Origin: Patiria pectinifera
Taxonomy: Eukaryota; Echinodermata; Asteroidea; Valvatida; Asterinidae
Assembly: GCA_029964075.1 (NCBI GenBank)
Contig: CM057130.1
Coordinates: forward strand, 310,001 to 374,000
DNA length: 64,000 nt
Direction: 5' to 3'
The notes under the pieces are model-generated. The model was not told the DNA's origin. It did not search any database and worked only from the letters and a program-made list of their open reading frames with translations. The position numbers and the translations under genes were made by a program. Within the stretch, counting starts at the first letter, position 1, and the number at the start of each line of letters is the position of its first letter. Below, piece by piece: positions 1 through 12,717 of this stretch.

Positions 1-3000
1 GAACTTTAAGCTCTCTGGCATTTTAGAGCAAATCTGGGGTCTTTATCTTAAGATTTGTCCTTGAAATTCAGAGGAGATCTTGTAGGTTATTAATATTTTT
101 AAAGAAAAAAATCAAAATTGTTAACTTAAAAAAATTAACATTTCACAACCTGTGTTTCATTGCTTATTCCTTCCTCCATGTTGGAATCATGTTCATTTGT
201 GCCTGGATTATTTTCATTGCGCCACCAAAATTATCAAGACTGGAATTAAAAATATATTTGAGGTCGGTGATTCCACTTTATACTTGACATACATCCATTC
301 CGCCTGGCTGGCCGAACATGGCGCCGTGCTCACGCTACTGCAGAAACAGAAATTCTCTTTCTCCTGCGATGTTTGTTTGGTAATATTTTTCTACATCATC
401 ATGCTGTATGATCATGCTGTATGTTAGCTAGCTGCTGGTGTGTGTGCATTTTGATCACACATGCATCGGAAAAACAGGATTCTGGTCAAGATTTTGATAT
501 TAGAAGCTATGTATTAAATTGTGTTGATTAAAATGGCGTGTATGATAAATATATTGTGCGTATCAGGGGCTAAAAATGTGATCGGCATTTCTTTTGTCGG
601 CGTATCGGGCAGATCATGCCGTTTATCGTGGGGAGAACCATGCGATCCGTCCGCCGGCCACAGGTGCCGATGCGATGCGTTTGTGCAAAAAAATAGTCGT
701 AGTTTGAGAGTTCAAGTTTTGAGATCGTCGTGATGATTAGCCCATTTAACACAGGTATGTTTGTGTAATCAAAATCAGCTTCAAAAAGTGGTGAATTTTT
801 TGTTTTTGTTTGTGGCAAATTATTAGTACTTGAAATGTGATTTGTCAATTATCAACCTTCAAAATGCAAAAATAAAAAAAAGTTTAGTCAATTCGGTGGA
901 AAAAAAAAAAGTCGGTCGGGTTACCGTAAACACACCATTTTTTTTGTTCGGCCTTACAATAAAATACCATATTGCCAGGGTACCATATGTCTGGCAAAAA
1001 CAACATTTTATTCCACGCCTGCAAAAGTGGCTCATTAAAATCATTCATAAATTAGCCAGCCAATTACTGCAATCTGATGCAGAACATATCCCCCAGGGCA
1101 ATAGCCTGGCCAAACCCAGCCTATTGCAAGCCAACATGGCACGTAATTTTGCCAACAGTCAGGGTACGTAGAGGGCTTTTCTCAGGCTAAGTAATTAGCA
1201 GACAACAAGGTGCAGATTTCATCATGTCTACAAGCCAAGGAGTTTACAGACACCTTTTGTCGGCTATCAGCCTTTCTATCAAAAGTCACCAGACTTGCTT
1301 GACATTCATATTGAAGGTTTCTTTTTTTTTGGGGGGGGGGGGGGGGGTGGTGATGGTGGTTTGACCTACATTAAATTTAATTTGTAAGAGAGTAGAAGGA
1401 TTAATTTAATTCAATCAGTTTGTAGTGTGGTCACATAAATTTGCTGCATGAAGTCATGCATACCAATACATACATTTGTGTACCCGTAGGAGGTACATGT
1501 ACATGTTCCGGTACACATAAAAAATTATATACAAGTCGTCAATTTCGATTATTTTTTTAATAAAACGATATTCAGATTGAAGCCATGGAACATGATTTGA
1601 GGAAATCTTCAGACACCCTGTTTGGCCTATTTACCGGTATTTACCTGTAAATGCATAAAACATCAACAACGTGGATGCCTTGCTCAATTCTAAGGCAAAT
1701 TTAGACTTACAATATATTCAAATATGAAATACCGGTACATAAATTTGCTTTCAAATTTTCATTAATTTAAATTTAACCATTGCTGGTTCTGCCAGTGGTA
1801 CATGTAACGGGTCTATCAGAAATTTGACAGACCAACATTATCAATAACTGGTGTTGGGCATTTACATGTAGAGTACACATATCTGCAATATATTGGTTTG
1901 TTACATGTACACTAATTAATTTACGAAATTAAAATATGAACAGTGCTTTACACATACATCTGTAAACACAAGTCTTAAGAATTCAGCTGAAGGCAAATAT
2001 CAACACTACATTGTACACTGTACTGGCATACCGGTATGCCTAAACTACAGGAAAAAATGAAGCCTTCACACACTTGCAATCCTCATACTGTCCCACAATG
2101 TTTTGACACATTTACTTTGTACGTGAAAAATTCTCCTGAAAAGCAAAATAAACAACCTAACCTCAGGAATTTAGTGCAGACCTACATGTACGTTTTACTA
2201 TTTCTCTCAACATCTACCTGGTACATGTCATGCATTCCTGTACATGCACCGGTAACATTTGGGACAAGCCAAGAAAGAAGTAACATTTCTTTGTTTGGTG
2301 TATAAAAGTTTTAAAATATAAGCATGATTATGCAAAAAACATTGTCACACAAAAGGTCCTCCATCAGTGAAAGCTGGAAGAAAGTTGAACACTACACTGT
2401 ACATTGAAGCTTTCATTGATTTATGATAATTGTGAGGGGCTCACTGAAGTTGTTTATTTGTGGACAATTAAGTTCTGATTCCTGTCATCTTTGGCTGGGC
2501 TGGCGTGTGCCATTGGCCTTCAAACCTTCTCTGAGTAGAGTGCAATACTTCAGGTTGAAGCACTTCTAAAGCAGGCAGTCATCTAATCAGGTTAATGGTG
2601 TAGGCGGAGTCTATACCGAATATGTCACCGTGATGTAAACATTTGGGGATGATTAATCAGTGCACCAGAGAGTCTTCTATCCAAGGCAAGTTGTCAAACA
2701 AGTACTGAATCGCAAACAAAATTCTCATCTCTTCAATTGAGGACTAAGCTGCAGGCAAAAACCAGCAGATGCTACATGTATGGTAACCGGTAACAGACAT
2801 CACCTTACCAAAATATGCTTCACTGTGCAGGAAACCAGTGGCACATGTTCTTTGTACCCTAATGTACATGTACCGGTACATGTACCGGTACTTGGCATTG
2901 ATCAAATCCCGGCCAATAATAGTGGTTGGATTCTATCTTCTTGTATGCTCTACAATCCTCCAAAATTTGATGAACCTGAGGTTACAGTAAATGCAGTGCC

Positions 3001-6000
3001 ACCAAAAAATTATATGGATCATTGTACCACAATTCGAGACAACTTGGTTTCAGATGTTGAAAATCTGATTTGTCACTTGTTTTTTTCCCCACAAGTTACC
3101 GGTAGGGCTGGGCAGGCGTAGCCTTGACTATTGGTCCATGGGCATTGACAATTGTACAAATCCTATTGATTGGATGGGTGTTACATGTAGTTTTCATTGA
3201 TCAATTCTCATTGATCAGTGGTTTCCCACTGAGTCAGCTTGGACGACTTCACAATGTGCCACGTACCACTACATGTGCCCGGTGCACGTATGGTGATCTG
3301 AGATTTGTAAGGTGGGCTGAAAATTCATACAATAAAAAAAAGATGAACGGAGTGAATGGAAATATTTCTATGTAATGCCCACACATGCAGCGCAGTACAA
3401 TGCATCAGAACTTCATTGTACCGGTATTATGTCAGATTGCAAGGGAGTTGCAAGGTTAAATACGGAGTAGGCTACTTGTGCATGTGCAATAGTGCTATAA
3501 ATTTGCATTCTTCACGTCACAAACACAATAAATTCTTATACTTGCATTAAAAGTGCCCTCGTATGCAAGTCTTAACCCTAACCCTCTATGGTGTGTGAAA
3601 AATGGTATTAACTTTAGAGGATTCATGACTATTGCTTTGAGAAGGGTGTGTCCGTATCATCCCTGTAATTATAAAGGTCAATGCAAACCAAATTTTTGGG
3701 TGCAGAAAAAAATGGACCACTGCCAGGTTTGTCTAGCCAAATCTGATGCAGTCTATCGGGTCTACAGAGCAGATTAACCCCCAAATCTTTCCTGGCTTCC
3801 TCCTGCACCCCTTACTTCCTTTCCCCAAACATTTCATGTTTTAAATAGTAGTTTCCAGGATGGGGCTGTACCGTCTTGAAGATATTGACTTTACTCAGTC
3901 TCATCCTGTCTGGCTCCATACGACATTAAACCTCTGACAAAGGTAAAGTTACCTCCTTGGGCATATTTGCTGGGAAATTTCCTGCATCACTTCAAATCCT
4001 GCACTGCACAGGAAACCAATGGGGCATTCTTTGTACTTGAGAAGTTTCAAGGGAATGGAGGCTCAATTTGTAAATCCTGCAAATTCTCCAAACCGCCCTG
4101 CAGCACTAGCTATGGTTTAATTGATTTATGGTGAAGTAATGTATACAATGTCATACAATTTAATACAAACTGTGCTAATATGTTAGTGAACTATTGGGGA
4201 AAGACTATCTCACCAAAAACAATAATTTAATCAAAGGGTAAACATGTTCTGGTATGCACTGTAATAATGGTATTCACTCTTGAAAAGACCTCAAAGGTCT
4301 GTGCCTGACTGTCACTTAGTGTCAGTGCATGTTCAATTTCAATGAAATGAAGTTCTGATTTGGTGATCCTTTTCCCAATTCCTTTTTTTTAGGAAAATAG
4401 ACTGTGCACAGTTGTTTTCTGAGTAATTTGTTTTTCAATCTGAAATATATTTTTTCCTTTTACAATTTCAATCTGCAGCTTGCAGTCATTGTGGAAATCT
4501 TTCAAAATACAAATTTAATGTACTTCCTACAGTCGATTATATACGTACATGTACATGTACCAGGGACATTGAATCATATCAATCAGGCAACGCTGCCAAA
4601 ACACTAACCATCAATTTTCATTTCAATGACAACAACTGGACAGTTTGCGGACAAAAATAGCAACAGGAACTGTCATGACGAGCGCCGTTATGAATGCCAA
4701 GTATTTTTAATAACCATAACACATAATCACACATGCCACATGCTTTTGTTGAGGTAGAAACTGCCATATTTTATTCTTCAATTTGTTGCAAGGCTGTGCT
4801 TCTACCGACTCCTATTAAAATATACACAGTACACAGTGCTCGCACTACCCTCATCCACATGCACGTTACGTACATGTACATACACTGTAGATGTAGTACA
4901 CTGCAGACAAAGACTGCAAAATTTCTCCTTATAACAATTTTATCAGAATATTCATACATGTATATCGTCTGAAAAGACTTAAGACTTGCCATACGGCAAC
5001 TTTTTTTACTGCTGAGACCAAAAAATCAATATTTTGCACGAGGATACTTGTACCGGTACTTAATGGGTTATCAGATTTTAATTTTTAAAGGGGTGCACTT
5101 CATGAAACAAAAACACTGTAATTGATCCTGAAGTTGTTTCTGAAATCACTACAGTAATTTTTCATAATTTTTACAAGCCTTCACTTTTTGTCATTGTTTT
5201 GTAATCATGATGACGAAGTCACCCTACTTGTATCTTTTGCCACTTTAATCAAAACAATAGCAAATCATCTTTGACAACCACAACACTTTGGCAGGCAATT
5301 ACTTTGGGGTCTTCTTTCGCTTCTTTGATTCCAAGGGATACCGTATCGTCGCGTAATCGGATATGGAGTGGCCTAATGGTATCGCTACCGGGGTGTTTGA
5401 TCTAAGGAGGGGCGAGGTGATATTAAGAGTAATGGGAGGAGGAGGGGAGGCAGATTGGAGGCAAGATTGGAGCAGCAAGGAGCAGTAACTGTGTGCGATG
5501 CTGGCTTAACAATGCTTCCATGTTGTTGCCCTGAGCAAAATGGGACTCATGGGCATACTGGGTAATGGGCTGCAATCAAAAACGTGTGGATTTCGCAGGC
5601 TGATGGATGCTGCTTGTGCAATGATTACCACGGTCTGTGATCTATGGGAACATACGGAGGATATTGAATGTCACCAATTTGGGAATACAGACATTCGGGC
5701 CTATAGTTTGAATGATTACATACACACTGTCCCCGTACATACCGGTATTAGTACATGTACCGGTACATGATGGTCCTTGTAGTCTTTGGGACTGACTAAA
5801 ATTCATTCAAATTCAAGTGTTCCATTCAAACTAAAACCGCATCACCAACAAAATGACAAAAAAAAATGTCCATTTTGAAACTTTATACAAACATGTTAAT
5901 GTACCGGTAAATCCCCTGCCTGTTCCCCTGCATCCCAAACTACATAACATACTGGTACTGTACCAGTACCCTGTGCCCAGGAGCCAGAGGCGATTGACCA

Positions 6001-8010
6001 GTCCAAGCATCTGTTTAATCCCTCTATGGTCCAAGTCAGGATCAAGCAAGCCTCATAATCTGATAAAGCTACAGTGTACTTAAAATCTATCTTGATGGTT
6101 TCAAGTGTTCATGGACACTGAACACTATACAGCTTGTAACCCTAATCCAGCTGAATAGGATGTCATAGTCCAAAACAATTGGGCCAAGTAGCCAATCAAA
6201 CCTTGGCATATAGCCAGGAAAGTTTTTTTCTGGAACAATACATGTACAGTATCTGGAAATTGTTAACAGTTTAAAATCAAAACAGGAACACATGTGTGTG
6301 TATTTATTCAATGGGCAGAATGCAAGGCGAGCAAAAGTAGGAGAAACTCTGTGACATACTGGTACACATACCATACTGGTACACATACCATACAGGTACA
6401 TCACACATACTTTTTTTAGTACCGGTACATGTATGGTACCGTACATGTACTGTACAGTAAGCATTTTGCAGTACAAGCTAGAAGTAAGACTGATGCAGTG
6501 AGTACATGAACAACCACACAACCCAAGGAAAAAAATGACCAAATGCTCTACCGGTAGTTCTGCCTTTAGAGTTCTGCCTCATATAGCCTACCGGTACATG
6601 TAAGCCCCCTACACATTAAAAAAAAATGTAAAGTGTTGTCATGTCTACCATGTTAACCTTCCACCCCTGTGACAGTATGCAGATTACGGGATTGAGCTAT
6701 TGTAATGAATTAATAATGAACCTACATGTGCATACTGTACAACCAGTTTTTTTCAATTTATGATACAGTGTTGTTTTTCAGTAAATGTGCATCTGTCTCA
6801 TGTTCACTTACCGGTACATTGTGGAGGTACCGGAACCTGTTTCAACATGTAAGGAGCACAACTAGTAATGGACTATTTTTACATGTACATGTATGACAAA
6901 AAATATGCTTTTGTGTGTTTTGTTGTTCGTGTTTATAAAGAATTACTGATCGGTGACGAACTGCGTTCACTGTGGTGTGCCAAAGTGTGCACTATTCGAA
7001 AGTCAGTATGAACACAGCAATCACAGGCAGTCATACCAGTATATATGTACATGAACTCAATGATTCAGAATAACCTTTGGCCATCGAATCAATCTGTAGT
7101 TTCAACCAGACAGGTACATGTACATGACTATATACACAGGTACAGTACAAAAGTACACTTGTATACTGTACGGTACGTGTACAGAAATCAGGCATTTGTG
7201 TATCATGATACATTAGGCACTGATTTACAATTTGCTTGTGGCATTCCTCAAAAGATAAACCAAGACACAACTCCACATGTCATTTTTTTAAAACTGCTAA
7301 AAGACTGACTTTGGTCATTTAAACACCAGCTTACACCTTCAACTTTAAATATAACAATGGTCATACAGGGATAATTGGGTGGACTGTATACATTTTGTGG
7401 ATGTTTTGTCGGCTACCAGTGCAAATCGAAGGGAGTGGGACCCGTTGGACGTTTGAAGTAAAATGTTTGTTCCCAGATGACTTGAAAGCAAAACTTCCCT
7501 CCACAACACAGACCATGTAGTATAGTTTTCAACATGTATGTGATTTAAAGCCCCGCAAAAAAGTCCCTTTCAGAGTATTGAGCTATGAAGAAAATGGAAT
7601 AAAATTGACAGAAACTGATTAAAAAAATTTCTCTCTCTTCATTCAGTTGTTGTTTTAAAACATCTCCAACCGTACAGGCATATTTGCCAGGTCTCCCACC
7701 TTTCAGCTGCTGAAAATAACCTCTAAATCTGGCTGCATCAAAAATATATCATGTGTCAAACATGTTAATTTTGAACGTCATTATTGACATAATTTTGATC
7801 AGTGAAATCTGAGAACATTGACAGAAAGTGCACGATGTTCGACATATTCGAGAATCCTGAGGCGTGTTTAGGGGGTCTTACCCCCTCCCCTTGTGTGGCA
7901 AATAGGAGACTCATGCAGAAAACACAAAATGAAGTACCTTGGCAACAATGAGGATGCAATCAGGTACTATTATGCAACATCACAAATGTAAACCATACTG
8001 AACGCCTTAC
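1..8010. other. Gene-poor stretch rich in ATGTAC / CCGGTA palindromic words
   Basis: I found no supported coding exon here on either strand. Open frames are short and low in coding character. The stretch has a G homopolymer (about 1330-1347), a CpG-rich patch (about 570-740) and unusually frequent palindromic words built from TACATGTA and TACCGGTA, especially 1500-6900. If the exon at 8011-9868 is correctly oriented, its next exon should be on the minus strand here or further left. I looked for the conserved pre-PDZ sequence and did not find it. Confidence 0.6.
560..754 (+). promoter_or_regulatory. CpG-rich patch, possible promoter-proximal first exon
   Basis: An otherwise AT-rich area contains a cluster of CpGs (for example gtcggcgtatcgggc, gatccgtccgccggcc, gatgcgatgcg) followed by a consensus splice donor acacag|gtatgt at 754/755. 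An ATG with good context (aaaATGGCG) at about 532 opens 67 codons, but they end at tga before the donor. This may be an unmethylated promoter with a non-coding first exon of a plus-strand transcript, or only a CpG-rich relic. Confidence 0.2.
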
Positions 8011-8195
8011 CTGTTCTGCAATTTCCTCAGCTGTCTCTTGATCCTCATCTTCATCTTCTTGTGCCGAGTCAATAATCTCAATGAAAGCAGACCTTCCCCT
8101 GCCACTGATTATATTCCGAGCCTCCTGACTCAACTGCAGCTCAAGTTCTTTGGTATCCATCTCCTGCTCCTCCATCTCTGGCTCTGAGTCCTCAT

Positions 8196-8226
<31 letters not shown>

Positions 8227-9868
8227 ATTGGTTATCGCCGTCTCTTTGGTCTGCATGGCAATCTCCAATTTATCCAAGACCTTGCTCCTGATTTCCTCAT
8301 TCTGAGGACTCTGCTCAGTGGTTGCATAGTGGGATGCGGTCAGGCCTGGTTCATCCACATGGCCTGTTGGTGAATGGAATGTTGGGGAAGCATCTCTGAA
8401 AGTCTGGTGGCTTGCCTTGACCTGGGATTCCCCTGTAAGGGGGCCTCTACCAGGGGCATCAGTCCGAGTTGACACGATGCTCGAATCCCACGTGGGGCTC
8501 GCTTCGGTCTCCTCAGCTTTTGCAGCCGACACAGTGATCTCACGCTCTTCAACAGTGGTATCAGAGGCAGAAGCCTGAGTGCTGTACTCAGAAGACATCT
8601 CTTCGCTATCCTCATCTTCATATTCTCGGGAGTAGCGACGAATGCCTGCTCGGAGTTTGTGAGAGGGACCAGCCGAACGCAACACTACAGGCTTCTTGGC
8701 TATAGGAGAAGTTGGAGAGACAGGAGACTTCCTATTCTCAATGTAGGCTCCTCCTTCAATATCAAGACCAAGTTTCTCACGTAAATTGATGTCAGGCTGG
8801 TTCAAGGTTATAAGGGTGGATGCAGAAACAGCCATCTTGGTCTTGGGGGCCTGAACATGATGAATATCTGTGGGACTTGTTTCCCTCCGGACAAAAGGCA
8901 CAGGATCATCCAGGCTTCTTCGTTTCTTCTCCTCTTCAGGTGACCGTGATCGCATACGAGCGCGACGCATAGCAGCTGGTTCCCTGAGATCTTCAGAGGG
9001 CCTCGCCATTCCTCCATTCTCTATGCTGATGCCTTGAAGTGGTTTCATCGATTTTGGTGACGTTGGAGGCGAAGGTTTGGTCCTTTCTGCAGGTTGCGGT
9101 TTGTGAACTGGATCTGTGCTGCCTGACTGGATTGGAGAGTAAAAATCCTGGACTACTTTAGAAATGGGGCCAGCGTTGCGCGTGCTAGTACTATCCGATA
9201 CCTTGGCATCAAAACGGCGTGATGGTTTCTCTGGAACATCAACTGGAGATGGCCGTCCGGAAAGAGTTCTCTTCGGAGATTCATTCTCGCCAGAGCTACA
9301 AGTACCTGTGCTATCTGTGGAAGTATTCCTGCTGTAGCGTTTCTTGTTGACATGAGGACTAGTTGGCGGGCTCAGAGGCTGCTTAGCTGTAGTGGAGGTG
9401 CTCTTCCTTGCTGTAGGTGGACTTGTAGCTCGATTGGTGGCTTCAAAGAGCATCCTTGCATTCTTAAAACGCAACCTGGGATCACCTTTATTGTCTGACA
9501 CCTGATCCTCATATTGGTCCTCGTTGTGCTGCTCATGTGCTAATACATTCAGGTTGAACTCCTGGCTGGATGGACGTTGTCTACTGGAATGCTGTGTAGT
9601 TGTTGTAGATTGCTGAGGTGGAAGGGCCACGCCGTTTGCTGTGTTGATCTTGGACCTGTGCGGGGGTTTGACATCTTGGGCTGGGGCTTCAAACAGGTGG
9701 CGTAACTTACTGACTTTGGCACCTGGAGTGGTAGTGACATGCATCTCCCTGGCAACGGAAGATCTCTTCTCAGGGTTGACACTGCCAGTGGTGACCCCAC
9801 TACCGGCGCTGCCACTGATTCTGGTTGACATGGTGGCTGACATCTCTATCTCATCATTCCCAAGGGCT
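8011..9868 (-). CDS. Large N-terminal coding exon, probable neurabin/spinophilin (PPP1R9-type) disordered region
   Basis: This is a single large exon: the minus strand reads a pyrimidine-rich tract ending ttgcacag just above 9868 (acceptor) and gcagaacag|gtaagg at 8011 (donor). From the first ATG at 9843 there are 611 uninterrupted codons ending in phase 0. The protein is disordered, with many SP/TP sites, a basic RRARMRSRSP stretch, a poly-Glu run near residue 540 and a second acidic tail near 595-608. Short motifs KVSKLRHLFE (about 43-52), RLRFKNARMLFE (about 123-134) and SRRFDAKVS (about 208-216) resemble, from memory, the actin-binding N-terminal half of vertebrate neurabin. There the acidic tail directly precedes the PP1-docking segment. 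No KIxF docking motif is present here. The frame stays open above the ATG to the acceptor, so translation may begin in an upstream exon. The family call is inferred; the coding status is firm. It lies on the strand opposite to the PDZ exons. Confidence 0.7.
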
Positions 9869-10764
9869 CTGTGCAAGAACAACGCGATAAAAGAAGATGA
9901 CAGTAAATCAGTAACATCAAAATATCAAGTCAAAAGAGTCCAACAATTATTATTTCGGAAGACATTACAGTTTTTTCCCTGAGCACTGTTAGGTTACATG
10001 TTAATGTACAAGTACATGTGCTCTGGAACTGAACCAATTTGATTCCTTACATATTTGTATATATCCCCTGTGCACTACATGTACTTCTACGTGTACACGA
10101 TAATTGCTTTTTAAAAAGTCCAGTCAACTGTGACAATAACTGATGAAACCAACACACTTTGTTAGGAACGCCTTATGCCGCACAAAACATTTGAACTGAG
10201 ATTCAGTGTAGACCAAAGAATGACTGAAAAGAAAAATACACGTACATGTACATGTACATGTGTGAGTCTTGATCAACTCACAACCCACATAGTGTTCAAC
10301 ATGCATAATATGGGAAAACCCAGACTGACATACATGCAGTTGGAACCGACATAGAAATCGGTTTGATTATGCACAGAAATTCTTTTGAAATGTTAGACAT
10401 GGCGCCAAGTGCTTGGTAAACACACATTGGGTGCAGGATAAATAGTGCCACACACAAATCATTTTATATTCAGCATCATTACCAAACAAAAATGCCCAAT
10501 ATACACAGACACATGTAGTTATGTGCATACCTAGATGAGTTTGTCCTGGTACAGTGTATAGGATAAACAAGTCAGGTGTGTTTACAAACACAAATGCCCC
10601 GCAACTGTGACTGTTCCCATGACATAACACCACTCTTTTAACATCAACTTACAAGTACTGTACCTTGGTCACATGGAACGTTCATTGACAGCATTAGTGT
10701 CTTCTGTAGGTTTTATATGAATTAATCCCTAATCCCTATGATCTCAGAATAAATACAAGATTTG

Positions 10765-11527
10765 TATTGTTTTAGCCACTGTGACCTTGACCCTTGACCT
10801 TTCGACCCCCAATGCGATAGGCCTATTTGGATTACCAAGAATGATCTACAAACCAAATTTGAAGTTCACATGTGAGGAATTTCTCAAGTTATCGCGCTGA
10901 CAAAATTTCTTTTGTTTTAGTCACTGTGACCTTGACCCTTGACATTAAATGCAAAAGGATTGTTAGGATTACCAAGAACAATACACAAACCAAATTTGAA
11001 GTTCATATGTAAAGTATTTCTCAAGTTATCACGCTGACAAAATTTCTTTTGTTTTAGTCACTGTGACCTTGACCCTTGACCTTTCGGCCCCAAATGCAAA
11101 AGGATTGTTAGGATTACCAAGAACAATACACAAACCAAATTTGAAGTTCATATGTTAAGTATTTCTCAAGTTATCGCGCTGACAAAATTTCTTTTGTTTT
11201 AGTCACTGTGACCTTGACCCTTGACCTTTCGGTCCCAAATGCAAAAGGGTTGTTAGGATTACCAAGAACAATACACAAACCAAATTTGAAGTTCATATGT
11301 AAAGTATTTCTGACAAAATTTCTTTTGTTTTAGTCACTGTGACCTTGACCCTTGACCTTGCAAAAGGGTTGTTAGGATTACCAAGAACAATACACAAACC
11401 AAATTTGAAGTTCATATGTTAAGTATTTCTGACAAGATTTGTCCGGACACACACACACACCCACACACCCACCCACGGAAGGACAAGGCGGAAACAGTAT
11501 GCCCCTTCGGCTTCGCCGCGGGGCATA
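10765..11527 (+). mobile_element. Pearl/Helitron-like non-autonomous element with five core repeats and a terminal hairpin
   Basis: About five tandem copies (129-145 bp apart, at roughly 10778, 10922, 11059, 11204 and 11333) share cactgtgaccttgaccctt, 'ttgttaggattaccaagaac' and 'caaaccaaatttgaagttca'. They are followed by an ACAC/CCCAC simple repeat, ggaaggacaaggcgg, and a hairpin at 11501-11524 (gccccttcggc / gccgcggggc). This order (core repeats, microsatellite, GC hairpin with 'atgcccc...ggggcat') is that of pearl/CvA-type non-autonomous elements of marine invertebrates, which resemble Helitron ends. The first core copy is the most diverged and the fourth to fifth interval has a deletion. 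No transposase or helicase gene is present. The left boundary is approximate. Confidence 0.7.
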
Positions 11528-12626
11528 AAAAAAGAACACACACTTGGTTGTTCCTTTGTTTTTGCAGTGGGGTAGCCTACATACTGTACTTTCTGTTTGT
11601 GAACATAAATTTATCTACTAGAAAAGTACAATGCACTTGTACCCTTGAAAACTCTCTTTCATTTGCATGTAAGTCATTGTTTAGCAAAGGTTGTGTCAAC
11701 GGAAACATCTTTTGAGTTCTGTGCGTACAGTATGAACAAAACAATGATGATTTACTTAATCAAGTGTTTTGTCAGGTTATTTATTTTTTAATAGAAATTG
11801 AGGACATTTAGTTCTATTCTAAAGTTTATTCCAGTGTCATGCATACAGTGTAATTACATGTATGTTCTTTTTGTTGAAGAAAAAGTGTTGTATAAAATGC
11901 CTTCAAGATAGTGATGCACTATGTGTCACTAGTATAAAGGACAAGGGTGGATAGGAATTGGATCAATCTTTTCAAATGATATCCGCTTTACACCTCAATT
12001 TCTCCAAAGAACTGTTGACTTCCTTTCTGTACAGTACATGCCACGTGACAACATTTTACAACTTGGTAAAGTCAATTTTTCAAAAAATGCTGTCAGTCAA
12101 AGGAAGGACTGACATGAACTTGCATGCTGTTACATATTCATAGCTGTGCATTTATGTCCAATACACCCAAACACGAAATCATCTCTTCCATTACATAAAC
12201 CTCTGTATCCTCAATGTGCATGAATTCATTCAATTCTGGTTTACCCAATAACAAGTACCACGAAATCCAAATTCCAATTCCATTGACAACGCTGTGTAAA
12301 TTGTGTGCAGGTTAAATGCCAGCTGTTATCCATGAGGAACACGTCATTTCAACAGCAGTCAAAATGTGGTCTAGTGACCACACAACACATTGTGACCAAA
12401 CCCATAGTGCAATGATTGGAATTCTTTGGGTTCCAGAACACAATGAGATTTCACCTTATGTGACCTTGGATTTCCCCTGCAGGTTTCTGCGCTGTTGAAG
12501 ACATATGTACATGTACTACATTTGCAATCATTTCTTTGACTGAAAAACTTGACTTTTGAAACGGCCTTCAAAACATTTGTGTGCACAAACAAACTGTATG
12601 TTTATAAGATTTGAAGATATGATAGC

Positions 12627-12717
12627 AATAAGATAAAGGTTTATGGTAGCACCATGTGACAAATCACTATCTCTAGAGATGTGGCACATGGTGCTTCCTT
12701 AAACCGTTATCTTATAA
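12627..12717. mobile_element. Short hairpin (inverted-repeat) element
   Basis: Two arms of about 35 bp are nearly complementary: the left arm has ataagataaaggtttatgg then agcaccatgtg; the right arm has cacatggtgcttccttaaac then cgttatcttat. About 30 of 35 positions pair around a small loop containing ctatctctagagat. It contains no open frame. It looks like a small foldback/MITE copy; a precursor hairpin of a small RNA is a less likely alternative. Confidence 0.55.

Noticed and set aside
7430-7521. Plus-strand coding-like stretch (VQIEGSGTRWTFEVKCLFPD)
   Set aside because: Short, ends in a stop, and no acceptor or start codon supports it.
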